Source: Sipunculus nudus (Eukaryota; Annelida; Sipuncula; Golfingiida; Sipunculidae). Taken from it: 64,000 nt of DNA. Position 1 is the stretch's first letter. The number at the start of each line of letters is the position of its first letter. The translations under genes were made by a program, and so were the position numbers. The notes under the pieces were generated by a model. That model made no database searches and was not told the DNA's origin. It saw only the letters and a list, made by a program, of their open reading frames with translations. The stretch spans positions 35,582,027 to 35,646,026 of the forward strand of contig CM049308.1 in the NCBI GenBank assembly GCA_026874595.1, read 5' to 3'. Positions 8,407-21,201 of this stretch are shown here, one piece after another.

Positions 8407-9439
8407 AGACACTTAATGGGGCCAGCCATTGTTTATTGAAACTGTTCAACGGAGTTGTGAATGCCGATACGCTCTTTGCCAATAACTTTGTTTATGATAA
8501 TTTTAAATGGCTACACCCATTTTGTTTGCAAATATCAGGTATTTGACCCATACTTCAGACATTTTTAATTGCTAATTGCCGAAAATTGTACCTATCCGAA
8601 TTGCTTTTATAAGGAGAGTTTTATAGATGTCGAAGATAAAATAGTTTTGGATTTCAGGTTTTATTGCATATAAACGAAAATTTCTATTAAGCGAATTGCT
8701 AATAGGTAGAGATGACTGTACTAATATTTGCCTCCTTGTCCTTTAGTAGTGAAGGAGAAGCACTCATGTGCAAGCCTTGCCTATACAGTCATCCGCATGA
8801 AAAAGAAAGAACAAACATATTTTGAACACTTTAACGGTTTATTCCCTGACGCAAACGGGACTCTTTATAGAATGATGACTTGAACATTTGAGAATGTGCC
8901 CCGGAAAAATAAAGAGAGCAACTTATCGTACCACCTGAAGAGTATTCGCCCAGCAAAAGAGAGGAGGTAACACATCATGAACACTTGAACAGTATATTGT
9001 TTTTATCCCAGGAATTGTAGCCGTGCATGACAACCCGACTCAGTATATAGGCAATAATAATTGGGCTGGTTTAAGCCTACTTTCTGACAGCCAGTAATCT
9101 GGTCGTACTGTCAGAGGGCCGATATGGCGCTACAGGAATTGTAAAACGAGAGCATATCTAAACTTTAAATACAATATATATTGTCTGCTCTGGAAACATA
9201 AAACAACATAACACAAACAGTGTACTGTGGTTGGCATCATATTCGCAATCTTAAAATTTTCCGATTTTCAGCTTTTTATTGTTTTGAGAGGCTTCCATTT
9301 TTGCGATCTCACCAAACAAAAGAACTACTGCAGAGTATAATAATTAACTTCTACACATTGTTGTCGCCAAGAAGTTTAGAGGGCGGATATGATGGGCTTC
9401 AGTGAAAGAGTTAGCACTGCTGATCATGTGCTCTTTCCG
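8407..9439. other. Spacer without recognised gene
   Basis: AT-rich sequence. Apart from 8663-8699, which matches the left edge of the window, I recognise no coding, RNA or repeat feature. Confidence 0.4.
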
Positions 9440-10230
9440 TGCCTTTATTAGGTGATGGGCGATTCGTTTGGCATGTCCACCCAATGCATCATTAGGCCCT
9501 TTCCCGTGGCTGGCAGCAAAGGAATTCCGTAAGATAACAAGCTTGAAATATTCTTCGAGCTTTGGGATGAGAGCAAAAAATATCTCTGTTTTTGTACTGA
9601 CGGCTTGATCCGTCAGTCCAGATCTTCACAGTTTTTTACATCGGGCAGCTCCGTTCCCAAGTAATCTAGGCCATTGGATGTGCAAGCTGCAACAATCTGT
9701 TTCTCGAGCTCTTTATTGTCTAATGCCATTACACAAGATTTGGCGCTTTCTTTGTACCAAATGGTAACCGCGTATAGGCTATAGTGTTATTGATTTTGTT
9801 TCCAGTGTGCGGACTGGATCTCATCTTGTGCAGAAACAGTGAAGTTCTCAGCGAAGTCCATTTGCAGCACACATGATATACTTTCAGCTTCTTTTGATGC
9901 CAACTTGTCTTACTCATAAGAATTTGCTTGATGTAGACGTGCCAAAAGAATTTGGAAAGCTGTGCGCGTTTTACGGTTCCTTCATAAGACTGCTTCTCAG
10001 GGAAGCCTGATTCATCTTCCTCCTACTAGTACCACTTTATTCTGCTAGTAAGATCAAGTTGACACACGATGTTCTGCTCGAAGCGTTTCTGGTACTTGCA
10101 TTCAATACAGTTGCTGGGCATGCATATTTCTGACTCAACATCCCAGACAGAGAGGACCAAGAAGTTGTCGTTAGAATGAAGAGGTTCAATACCACAATGC
10201 AACACGGTTTCTACATAATTCCGCAGCGTA
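9440..10230 (-). pseudogene. Decayed transposase-like gene, family not assigned
   Basis: Minus-strand fragments in changing frames read as one protein. From high to low coordinate they are: a segment with C-M-P-S-N-C-I-E-C-K-Y-Q-K-R (about 10080-10140); S-W-H-Q-K-K-L-K-V-Y-H (about 9860-9917); W-T-D-G-S-S-R-Q-Y-K-N (about 9586-9622); and A-A-S-H-G-K-G-P-N-D-A-L-G-G (about 9470-9515). The D-G-x-x-x-Q-Y-K-N and S-H-G-K-x-x-x-D-x-x-G-G motifs recur in a group of transposase-like proteins common in invertebrate genomes. I cannot name the superfamily. Several frameshifts make it non-functional. Confidence 0.5.
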
Positions 10231-11687
10231 GGTTAAGATGTAGTTAAGAGTATGCAGCAAAAGCAAATTACATAAACATGATTATTTTTGAGGCAAGGAC
10301 TTCATGAAATTAATTATATTTCGTAAGCGTACACACGTGAATTATAAACAGATGTTCCTTGAAAGGTGAATAATTTAATTTTAAAGTTTGACAGAATTTT
10401 GAGACAAGTTGTCCTGGCCCATCCCACAGTGCTTACCAGGAAGAGATTATTTTCGGACAGAAATGACATCTGGCGAACGGGTGGCCATAGTGATACGCTG
10501 CTATCAGGATTGAAAACAGGTAGAGAAACCTAACTTTCGTGAACTGTAAAGAAATAACAGGCTAAATACTACAACTATGCAAGAAACCAGGCTTTCTTCT
10601 GCGGACTATAGATTCCGAAAAATTGATAGAGCTGGCAACATGTTCGGGGCAATAACCGGATGTGCAGCTCTTTTACAGATGCTGTTTGTCCAAAAAACAG
10701 CATACGTCCATTAATGTATCAGTCATAATCTATACTTTATCCAAAGAAGGCGACGTGCCTTCATGAAAATCAACACCATGTTAGAGATAATTTAGAAACT
10801 TGTTATTTACTTCAAATATTTTTCGGAATGGCAATATAAGTTTGAAGACACAGTTGCAGCGATAAAAAAGTGGCGGAAGATGAAGTTCCGTTAAAGCAGC
10901 TAAGGACTTTTGCGAAACCAGTCGGGTGACAAAACTTGAAACAAGTGCCTTTGTTGTTGATGTGTCTAGTTGGCACTACGACAACTTCAGTTGCCACACT
11001 TGTGATTGGTAGACAGCGACGGGAGTTCATTGCTTCCTGGAATAGATTACTTGGTCGTCTTTCATTGTTGCCTTTCACTCTGTAATGTTTTAATTAGTAG
11101 GTTTTAGTACGCTCCTTCAGCGATCAGAAACTGATGTAGTCATTGACGAAATCAAGAAAATACTGCTCAACCCCAGGCTCACCTAGAATTCAGTTCAGTG
11201 TTGCTAGAATGACACAAATGTCGAACTGTAAAAGAAATGGGGAACTCAAAGAACGAAGGATAGGTAAAAGACAGATGCTAAGAAGCAATGTAACCTGAAT
11301 AAATCCTGTGTTAACGTTTCAGCAAACTTCGCAAACAGGCCATGACGGTGATGATTTTGCTGCCTGTCACTGCTGGGAAGAGCGGATCGACTGAGACAGG
11401 TCATGGAAATGAGCTAAGCATATTACATACCACGTCAGTGATCTTTACCATAGGAATTTTGAAGACCTCACCTTGTATTTTTAATGGGAAACACTACAAT
11501 CCATGACACTTTGGCTTCATGGTAAAACATATCCAAGTATTCTGGCCACAGTTCTACGTATAACTTGTATTCATGAGCACTTTGTAGAAAAGTCGAATTT
11601 GGCCCTCAAGATTTTTGTTGGCTCTAAAGTAATAATTATTTAGTCAGCGGAGGCACATTTTGTTTTCTATGCCTGATCTACATGTAT

Positions 11688-11688
<1 letters not shown>
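10231..11688. other. Spacer without recognised gene
   Basis: Moderately AT-rich. Short open frames exist on both strands but none resembles a known protein. It could contain further decayed parts of the transposase-like gene at 9440-10230, but I see no supporting motif. Confidence 0.35.

Positions 11689-11731
<43 letters not shown>
11689..11731. repeat. TA microsatellite
   Basis: An uninterrupted TA run of about 43 bp, followed by a second short TA run at about 11741-11750. Confidence 0.95.
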
Positions 11732-11735
<4 letters not shown>

Positions 11736-11931
11736 ATAAATATATATATATGTCTGTGTGGTTTAAATATAATGTTAATGTGACAGGGATGTTGGATATG
11801 TCACCTACTTATGAAATTTCAAAATGCGTAAACAGATACGCTAAATTTATAAAGGCCAAATATATAAATGATATCACAGCGAAAGAAGAATTATCCAAAT
11901 TTTCAAAGTATCACTAAAGGGTTTTTAAAAG

Positions 11932-13243
11932 AGAGAATATGACAGTTTTGAACAGAGGTTAGCGTTTCATGCAGAGTGTTTATGTTCTAAGTGTAGAAGC
12001 TTAAGGCAAGTGTCTACAACATTAAGTATGAACATACAGCCTATGCGGAATAATAAAAATAACCGTTGACGGTTAAACTACTCACTCTCTAGATATGTAG
12101 ATGATATAGCTGTAAAATATAAGTATAATGTGTTTTGTTTAAGGTATCATCCCTGGCAAAAACACCTGCATTCAAATTCAACCAAAGACCATTTAAAATT
12201 AATATTCACATTCATATAATATTTTGATATCTTTTAACCTTTTATTTTAAAAATCTACACGATTTTAGTAAACATTGATAGCAAAACATTTTAATATATT
12301 ATATTAATTTGCAAGACAATATCTTAAATCCTTGATTTTCCTTAATAATGTTTCTACATACTTAAAATTAAATGTTTGAATTTTGATCCAATAAAACATT
12401 TAATTTTCAAGTTTAAACTTTTTTATATCTCACTAAAATGTGAGGTCAAATATGCATTTGGAACAACTTTGGGATTGATTTTAAATTGAGGAGGTTTTGT
12501 CAGGGATGATACGTTGATAAGAAATATTGTCACAAATACAGTGATATATTTAACAGCATACAAATAGTCAAAAAAGGTATGCCAATAAAATAATAACTAT
12601 CGACTATTTACACTCCTCACGCAGCAGCTATAGACTGTAGTCGTCCCAAATTTCTCTTCGTGTAACCGCTGCTTTATATGGCAAGATTTTCTGGGAAAGA
12701 ACGCCATATAGGGTGCGCACAGATCAATGGACCAATGAGAGCATGATATCGCATTGTGCATCCAGCTCCAAATTGTATATATTCGACATACCTTAATTGT
12801 CACCTACCATTTTATCATTTTTAACAGTAGAACATTGAGGGAGAAAGAAAGAGAAACATACAGTATCGTATAAAGGAGCACCAAACGTTACCGTTGGGGG
12901 AAATAATACACTAAGTTACACTGAATAATAGTGAACATGTATATTTTTACATAATAGCAATAAACCTATAATGGTTTTAAATCATTTTGATTTTCCTCAT
13001 TTTTCCGTGACACTTTGTAATTAGAATAGAAATTACGGCCATCAAGTTCCGTAATTCATGCAGCTGTCGGTCTTCAGAGATCTACAAGGTCATAATCAAG
13101 TTTGCTTTTTAAAAAAGAATCCTCTAATAAGAGAACAACATATCCAAATCAAGTGGATATATACGCTACTTAGACATGAAGCACAATAGCCTTCTATTTT
13201 AAGCCAATCACCCTTGATGTTTTTCCCATCTGTGACATTTCTC
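11932..13243. other. AT-rich spacer
   Basis: Very AT-rich between about 12100 and 12500. No gene, RNA or recognised repeat was seen. Confidence 0.4.
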
Positions 13244-13244
13244 A

Positions 13245-13600
13245 AATTCCTTGACCTTTGCCTGGATGGAAAATACGGAAACTCTTTTCCTGATTTTCTT
13301 TGGTTTCGTTGGGCTTCCATGATGAAGCTCTGACTTCAGTCCCACAAGTCCTCAGAGGCTAATAGAGATAACTTATACAGAATCCTTAACTTCTGCCTGA
13401 ATGGAAAATAGGAAAACTCATTTCCAAGTTTTCTTTGGATTTCAATTATGAAAAATATAAAAAACGTCAGTCCCATAGGTCCTTAGGGGCTCACAGATAT
13501 AACTTTTACAGAATCCTTAACTCCAGCCGGAATGGGAAATAGGGAAACTCATATCCTGGTGTCCTTTGGGTTTCCAGGATGAAGGTTTTGCTGTCTGTGG
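13245..13600 (+). repeat. ~131-bp tandem repeat, about 2.7 copies
   Basis: Units start at about 13245, 13381 and 13512 with AAT.CCTTA/GAC and share GGGAAA or GGAAAA..GGAAACTC, TTTCCT, TTCTTTGG.TTTC, a CAGTCCCA.AGGTCCT.AGGGGCT block and an AGATATAACTT block. The copies are visibly diverged and the third is incomplete. Confidence 0.8.
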
Positions 13601-14689
13601 TCATTCAGGTTCTGTACAGCTTTAGATGTGAAATGTTTCTGTCTGATTTTGTGTTCAGTTTATAACGAACAAAAGAGCTGATTTTAAGTTTTTTTTCATT
13701 TCTCCATTAGTCACTAACAATTTAGAAAGTATCAAGTTAAAAAGCAACTTTAATTATGCCAAACACAAAACTTCAGATGATGGAATTTCAGAATGACACT
13801 TTGACGAACGTTAACGTCTTTATGAACACCTAAGTTGATTTATTGTTATACCTCTCTGTTTATACTGTACGAAATAACTTGAAGCAAAGGCTGAAGTCAA
13901 CCGCACCAAATTGTATGCAAATAATAATCACGCGATTAATGTACAAAGGTGGTCTAGAGTGGCGCAACCTATGTTGACATTTTTTTTCTGAAGAGTAAAT
14001 AGATGCTAGTTTTGTCCGTCCCCAAACTAATAAAGTAAAAATATGAGCTCCTCGCCAATTTAAAAAATCCGGCCGAAATTCGTCGATTTTTATAGATTGT
14101 GGTCACATTAGTATCGAAGCCCGGCCGTGTCCAAAGTTTTTTTTTTTGTTTTGTTTTTTATCTTTTTGCACCTGAAAAGGGAAGGGGCCAGACAGGTCGT
14201 CGTTGGGAGCAGGTCCGAGCCTCCTCCAAACATCGTCTTTAACTCGACCAACTCGACCAAGGCTCCTCAGTGGTCCGCCCGACAACATTGGACCTGTCAG
14301 CGGTGCCCTGATCCTCTGTGTCTGGGTATCATGAACACTGAACTTTCTCTTCCAAGCAAATATCATCTGCGATCTAAGTATCAGCATTCCCACGTGTCCG
14401 GCTTTAGTGAACGGATATATGCTAATGGTCGCGGATGTCAGCTCCGTACGTGAACCATAAGCAAGTGAGATATCATTGTTATCAGAATAACCATACAGCC
14501 AAGATAAGAACTTATGAGGCCATGATGTTACTCATTAGGATACTGATAACAGTCCAAGATCCACATGGTGACCACAGTGCCCTGTTGGATCACGTGAACG
14601 CGATCTGATCTTAGCATCTGCAGTACATATGTGTAACCATCAGTATTACAAGTTGGGTGTCCAAAACTGTCAATGAAAACCGGATCATC
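13601..14689. other. Spacer upstream of the MINPP1-like gene
   Basis: Contains a T-rich tract at about 14138-14160 and a GC-richer stretch at 14170-14450 with an open frame but no recognisable domain. It may hold distal regulatory sequence of the downstream gene; nothing specific can be shown. Confidence 0.35.
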
Positions 14690-14697
14690 TATAAAAG
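14690..14697 (+). promoter_or_regulatory. TATA box of the MINPP1-like gene
   Basis: TATAAAAG, 51 bp before the start codon at 14741. A start of transcription about 30 bp downstream (near 14720) would leave a leader of roughly 20 nt. This is inferred from sequence only. Confidence 0.6.
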
Positions 14698-14740
14698 CAC
14701 GATGAAGTGATAGGTTTCATCTCCGCACCAACTGGACATA

Positions 14741-16154
14741 ATGACTGGTAGTGGTTCTTTAACATCCGTGTTTGGCGTTGTGTGCCTGGTCTTCTGTCGG
14801 GCTCAGTGTAATGTGACTCAGTGGAGCAATGATGACTCGTACTGCTATAACACAGACCAGAACCCAACCAGATTGTATGGAAGCAAAACGCCGTACCGTG
14901 CCGTCCATTGTGACGCCGTCGCTGGCGACGGAACTTTACCAGGTGAGTTTGGAAAATGCTCCGAACATTTACATTTATTACAAATATTACATCGAGTGCT
15001 AAATAGAATAAATTACCATTTAAGGGCCATAATATGTCTCCTATGCTGATACTCTCGAATGTTTCTTTACCAGATATTCGCAAACTATAACGCATATTCA
15101 TTATATAGTCGAACAGATTCAAGGATACACTTATGGGCTTCTTGTGGTAACCCTACATGTAATGATTACAAAAATATAAAATACAGTGATACAAAATACA
15201 TGAAAAAAAGGCTGGTTTAAAATATTCTTATGTTCAGTGTTTGGTATTATTTGTATAGTAAAAATGAATGAGAACTGCATGATTAGAACAAATTTTAAAT
15301 AAAATTAAAATAAATAAGAATTTATAAGAATAAATTGAGGTATTAAGTGATATAAACATAATGTTAAACATCATAAATACGTCTTACACATGTTATCGGT
15401 ACTTTGTAATGTGATTTTTCGATGGATGAAGCTCTAATACATACTGATGCAACTTCAATCCGCAGATCCTCCGAAAGAGGAATTTCCCAATATATACATC
15501 ACTTGAAAGCTAAAATCAACTTAAACAAAATTAGGGTCAACATATGCAGTGCTTCGCTTATAATGCCTGTTGTTTATTCTGTGCACGTTTCCGCACTATT
15601 TGCAGGGTGTGACCCTTGTATCCGTGCACTTCCATTTCAAATTTTCAATTTATTCTTGCATGTCTCAGTTTATCTACCAACACGGCCAGCTGGACCACAC
15701 TGCCATGCAACTTTATCTACAAGGCCAAATAGACTTACTGTGATTGTTTTGTTTTTCTTATATTTTTTTCTAATTTAACGCAAGGCGAGAGCTTTGTATG
15801 TTGACAAACATGGCGCTGATGAGGTTAACCTTTTTTTAACAGGTTGTCATGTAGCCCAGGTATGGCAGCTGTCTCGCCATGGTTCACGTTACGCCGGGAG
15901 TAAACGTACCAACCAGATGATCGAGCTCCTTGGGGACCTGAAAAACAAGATCCTAAGCAGCAACACATGTACGGAAATATCACGATACTTCTATCATAAA
16001 ACGTGTTTATAACGGTAGGCTCAAGACAAAAAATTAACTGCAACATGATCACAGTAAGAAGCTGACTAAGATTCTTTCACACTATTGCCATCTCTCATTC
16101 TTCCATCTTCTGTTATTCTTCCAGTAATAGGCAAAATGAAAACGAGAAAATTAA

Positions 16155-16189
<35 letters not shown>

Positions 16190-16559
16190 TCCACCAATCA
16201 TATCTATGCTCCAAAACATTCATTCTGTACAAACTCTTTTACGGGGGCATTTGAAAACTTAAGCATTCTTGTATTTCGTGTTTACACATTCACAAGGGTA
16301 AAGGTTATTAAAACATCTGACACATACCTTATTAATCGTACTGAGGTGATATATTTACGTGTATTGGTATTGTCATTACCAGCACAGCTGTGTCAGGAAG
16401 ACCGGGCAGCACTGGAGGGCTGGAGTCTGCGCCTGAAACTAGAGGACAAGAAAAACCTGGCAGAGCAAGGCAAGCGGGAGCTCAGGGCGACTGGTATGGG
16501 TTATCTCTATATAAATAACAATATACAGCAAGCAGCAACGATACTGGTGACCCACTGAA

Positions 16560-16611
<52 letters not shown>

Positions 16612-16891
16612 TAGTCATTATGTAGACCTAATTTCATTTGAACGCTAAAGTAGGGGGACCGCTAAAGATTAGGTACACCATATGTGGCCCCCTCATATTT
16701 CAACCATTGTTTTGTGATAAAACATTGAAAATTGGTCTGTTTGCCATGAGCAGCCATTATGTGTAGATTAAAATGACTTTTTTTTCACATGTTCAAGACC
16801 AATTTATGCCCTTTTGACTTCATTTGTCATATATATTTCCATAATTGTCCCCTAAAAATAAAGGATGGTCCCCTTAATGCTGTCAGTAGGG

Positions 16892-16943
<52 letters not shown>

Positions 16944-19900
16944 GTTCGAAACTAAAATTAATTACATATTTGATGAGACAGTTCTGTATTTGTGAAAAAC
17001 TATTTTATACTGATCAGAATGGTGAATTATTTAAAAAAAAAGAAAGTGATCAGATTGTATCAGAGATACAAGCCGGGAAAATCCCGAACAAATCACACAG
17101 TAACACAAAAAATATTTGTTCCGGTCCAACAACTCCATCACTGGTTTACTCTTTATAAAAAGTGGCTTTAGGTCCGAAAGGGAACATAGCAATAGCCGTA
17201 TGTCCCACTGAATGGGAGCCTTTGGATGGACAACCATGGTAATTATCCTGATCACCTTCAAAATTTATTAGATTGTTCCTTGTGTGGTATCCTAACCCTA
17301 CCCAAAATTTTAATAATACCTGTTCGGAACATTGTAAATTGCGCACAGACAAACCAAATTAACAGGGGAAAACAATGTCTCTCTCCACCTGGAGGAGGTA
17401 TGTGTTCTGTATATGGTGCAGCTCTTCATGTTGCTCTCACAAAATGAATTAGCGTCTAAACAATGAAGATATTTAAACTTGAGGAATTCGCTCCCATGTG
17501 CAGTATAGGACATTTCATTTACTCTCGCTCCAGTCAGTTGTTTAATACCTCTCTCACTGCGGTAAGCTGAGAGAATCCTAGAAAAAATTACTACTGGTAC
17601 TGAAATTTGATTTCTTCACCGGATTTTGTCGTGATTATGATTATAAACACTTTCTGTACTACAGCCCAGAGACTCAAGGGGAGGTTTCCTAGTATTTTCT
17701 CGACTCCGTACAGTAATGCCTCCTACCAGTTCCGTCACACCGAGAAGTCTCGCACACGTGACAGCGCCAGAGCTTTTGTCGAGAGCTTGTTTGGATCAAT
17801 AGGTACGTAAGGACAATTATTGTTATTTTTATAAATTAGCACTTTCCTAAGACAACTTTAGAATCGAACCAAAGAAAAAAAAGAAGATTCTTCCAGAATT
17901 ATACATGATCTAGTATATCTTCTTGTGTGTTTCACTAGATTGTTATTATATATTTGAACCATAACCCACGTTTGAGAATTCAAACAAACGTGTTGAAAAC
18001 ACCTTTTTTTAATGTACATGGATTTTAACCGAAAAAAGGGTTTGTGTAATAATATTACATATACCATTTTATAAAATCTGGTAAATATTTGTAGTTTAAT
18101 GGTATACTTATTTAATGTAGCGGTTACTAGTCTTGCACTGGATAGATTGATGTCTGAATGGTTTTGTGCTGTCAGCATCACCAGTGTGGTTTTTGTCCTA
18201 CAGAAGGCGTTCAGATCGATACTCCGTCAGGGAATGACACCTTGTTGAGATTCTATGATTACTGCCCTCTCTACAAACAGGTATATTAAATGTAGTTTAG
18301 ATATATAAGGTCTTTATAATTGTGCTTTTATACTTAAATTCTCTAGAATCATTTTAAGAGCTTTGAACAAGTAGCTGTAGCTCTGGGATTTCTCTGTTAC
18401 GAAACCCATTAACATATTACCCATGAATTGCAGGTTAAAATTGCAGGTTAAAATTGCAGGTTTCAAATTATAATTTTCATATTATTAATGACGCACAGTA
18501 GAGTACATACCTCAGCCAAAGAAAAGGCCCTTTTTCCTGGCCAGTACCAACATCTAGTGGTGTTTTCTCTGGTCCATGGCTCCTGATCCAAGTTGTCGCA
18601 TAATTTTCGAATTATACATAAAAAAGTGTAAACGAAGAGAGATAGCCACTGGTGACTGATGAAAACGGATGCCACCTTGACGGAGTTAATATATTCAAGA
18701 TAACACAGTATGATGGAGGTATGATGCATTCAGATCAAAGAGCTTTCACACTTAGGTTTTTTAATCAAGATCGTAAGCAACATCTGCTAGACCCCGCATT
18801 CAAACTACACTCTCCTCTACATAAAATCATGATAACACGGAGGAGCGTGGGTATTTTTTATGTCCTGTTCTTCTTTTTACAGACAAAAGACGCCACTGAT
18901 GAACCCAAGAAATTCGAAGAGGGTCCAGAAATGCGAGACCTTGCTGCCAAGGTGACCGCTAGACTTGGCTTGACGGAGCCCCTCACTGTTGGTAAGTTTC
19001 TGCCATGTTCATTGGTGTCTTTTGTTTTTTAATCTGTACCAGACATAGGGAATTCTCCTGTCCTATCGTGTGAGAATCGGTTGTTCTTAGCACTTCAAAC
19101 CTCGGCCAATGCTATTCTTTAAATAAGTAAACAGGACGATGTTGTTATTATACAACGGATTGGTCATTTTGATAGTATCTAACTATATTAATAACTGATG
19201 TTTTGACGTTTTATACCAACTGAGTATCAGTGATCAAGTTACTCTTACGGTTACTAAGGAGGAAAATTGTTCTTTTCTGTTTTCATATAAATCACAAATC
19301 AGAATAAATAACCAATTGTTCAACACCTTAATAAGCAGACCTGTCATAAATATGAAAAACTGTTAAACTAAAATACATAATAATTCATAAAAAATAGCAA
19401 AACTTTATTCCTCACACCTTCAGAATAATTTTAAACGTGCATACATTTTTGTTATTATAGTTTTACTGTGTACAAAAATTATGTGTCTTCAAACAGGATG
19501 CATACTTGAACATTAAACCAAATGGATATGGTATGTATGTTTATTGTCAACAGAGCAGATGTTGGTCGTTTACGACGCCTGCCGGTTTGACTACATGTTG
19601 TTCAATGACGCCCCCTGGTGTTCAGCCTTTGACTCGGAGATGCTGGCCATGCCGGAGTACCTGGATGACCTGGAGGCTTACTGGGAGGATATGTACGGAC
19701 ACGAAATCAACTACAAACAGGCCTGTCCACTGGTCTCTGACATCCTGGCCAGCTTCCAGTAAGCTCATCAATATAATATATTAACGAACAGATCCTACAC
19801 TCTATGATTTACTGAAATAAATAAAGACACTGAATGATTCTGCCAAAGTGGTTTTCAAGATACTATCCACCATCGGGTGTGTGGATCAGGATAGGTTTGT

Positions 19901-21189
19901 AAACCCTTCTTTGACTGATCAGGCAGATAAAAATTAACTTGTCACGCGGTACCTGGAGCTACATGAAGAATCTTTGCCGTGGAAAGTAGTGTAGATCGAA
20001 ATCCTAAACTTTTTTTTGTGTGTATTAACTTCATTTTACATGGATTGTAAAACTAGTTAAAATAACTAATACAGGAAACTCTCCATGGGCCAGATGGTGG
20101 TATACGGTAGTTTTTAAAGGTGAAGGAAACAGGAGGACCCGGAGAAAGCCACCGACCGGAAAATCCAAACTTAAACAATAGCACTTAATAAGGTTTGTAA
20201 AAATTCAATGATGAAAAGGGATACAGGCTTTATATTTAGGACCTGCCGGTCTGATCATCTTCATTGCCTCCATGAACTTGAAAAAAAATATTTTTATTGA
20301 GGTGGAGTGAACATTAGTGGCGACTACAATGAGGATTTATACAAACTCCAATTTACATCTTAGTTTCGTGGAATGTGGACTTAGTATCTGCATAGTTTTC
20401 ATGGGAGTGCTCCAATAAATGATATGATCAAAGCCTCTATAATTCTTGAAAAGGCCTATGGTTCCTTCGATGAAGAACTTCGAACTATAAAACAAGAATA
20501 ATTTTTAAAATAAAATGTTCTTGTCAATAATAAAATCCTTAGAACTGCTAAGAATGAGTATGCGAAAACTGCTTTTTGATGTAGCGCCTTCCTGGGTATA
20601 GGTAGGCCTATTCCAAGATTCAGAAAGATTAGACCCTATTCCCGACTATAGCCTATATATCGGACGTTTATGAGCCTATCTGAATAAATATAGGAAGATA
20701 CCGAATATTTAAAATGTCCTCATTAGTGCACGGTCTAAACCAATTCACATGTATTTGTTGTATATAATTAATATGTTTCCTTATTCGAACTAAGTTGTGA
20801 ATATGTGAATTCTGATTTGGCATATTGTTTCTTGCAGCCTTGTTTCCGGTAATTGTGGCCCTGTATCCGTCAACCGTTTCGCCCACTCCATGACGCTCCA
20901 GTCTTTTTACGCTCGTGTTGGTCTCTTCCGACCAGAAACGCCTTTACTGGCGTCCAATTTTGCTCAGCAAAGTGACCGCGCGATCAGAAGAGCCGTCATC
21001 GGACGCATGGGGTCTCACATGGAGCTGGTTTTGTACAACTGTGGGGAGACCAAGCAAGTCAAGGCATGGGTCAATGACATTGAGGCTGAGATTCCTAAGT
21101 GCCCCTCGCCCTGTAACCTTGATACCCTACGCCAGGCATGGCAGTCATACGTGGATGGGTGCGACCTGGATGAAATATGCAGAGTTTGA
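14741..21189 (+). CDS. MINPP1-like: Secreted multiple inositol polyphosphate phosphatase-like protein, 8 exons
   Basis: Exons: 14741-14942, 15843-15968, 16383-16493, 17665-17802, 18204-18280, 18883-18991, 19554-19758, 20838-21189. All introns are GT-AG, phases agree, and the sum is 1320 nt (439 residues plus TGA). A hydrophobic signal peptide (about residues 1-22) is followed by T-P-Y and the histidine-phosphatase motif R-H-G-S-R-Y-A (15875-15895), L-C-Q-E-D, a second-Arg region F-R-H-T...R-T-R-D-S-A-R-A-F, F-Y-D-Y-C-P, a W-C-x-x-F-D block, and F-A-H-S-M-T-L. MINPP enzymes remove phosphates from inositol polyphosphates in the ER or outside the cell. Here the family's His-Ala-Glu donor motif is His-Ser-Met (20884-20892), and the usual Pro after R-H-G-x-R-x is Ala. 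Three N-glycosylation sequons are present. There is no SDEL-type ER signal (ends E-I-C-R-V), so secretion is likely. Human MINPP1 is somewhat longer (487 aa). Activity is doubtful. Confidence 0.9.
16158..16189. repeat. ATT microsatellite in intron 2
   Basis: About ten TTA/ATT units within the intron between exons 15843-15968 and 16383-16493. Confidence 0.9.
16562..16940. repeat. Two TA microsatellites in intron 3
   Basis: TA runs at 16562-16609 and 16894-16940, about 285 bp apart, inside the intron between 16493 and 17665. The segment between them has no recognised feature. Confidence 0.9.
20034..20165 (+). repeat. Dispersed repeat B, copy 1 (short)
   Basis: Starts TTACATGGATTGTA and contains CTCCATGG.CCAGATGG, CGGTAGT, GGAGGACCCGGAGAAAGCCACC. 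The same family occurs at 29267 and 47806 in the same orientation. It lies in the last intron of the MINPP1-like gene. Confidence 0.75.
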
Positions 21190-21195
21190 CCAGTG

Positions 21196-21201
21196 AATAA
21201 A
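21196..21201 (+). terminator. Polyadenylation signal of the MINPP1-like gene
   Basis: AATAAA only 6 nt after the TGA stop, implying a very short 3'UTR. A functional site further downstream is not excluded. Confidence 0.5.

Noticed and set aside
11660-11917. Frame with a Tyr-Ile repeat protein
   Set aside because: It is a translated TA microsatellite. The same holds for similar frames at 47565-47969, 56581-56778 and 62318-62548.
14127-14453. Frame upstream of the MINPP1-like gene as an extra exon
   Set aside because: It lies upstream of the TATA box, has no recognised domain, and the exon 1 signal peptide already gives a complete N-terminus.
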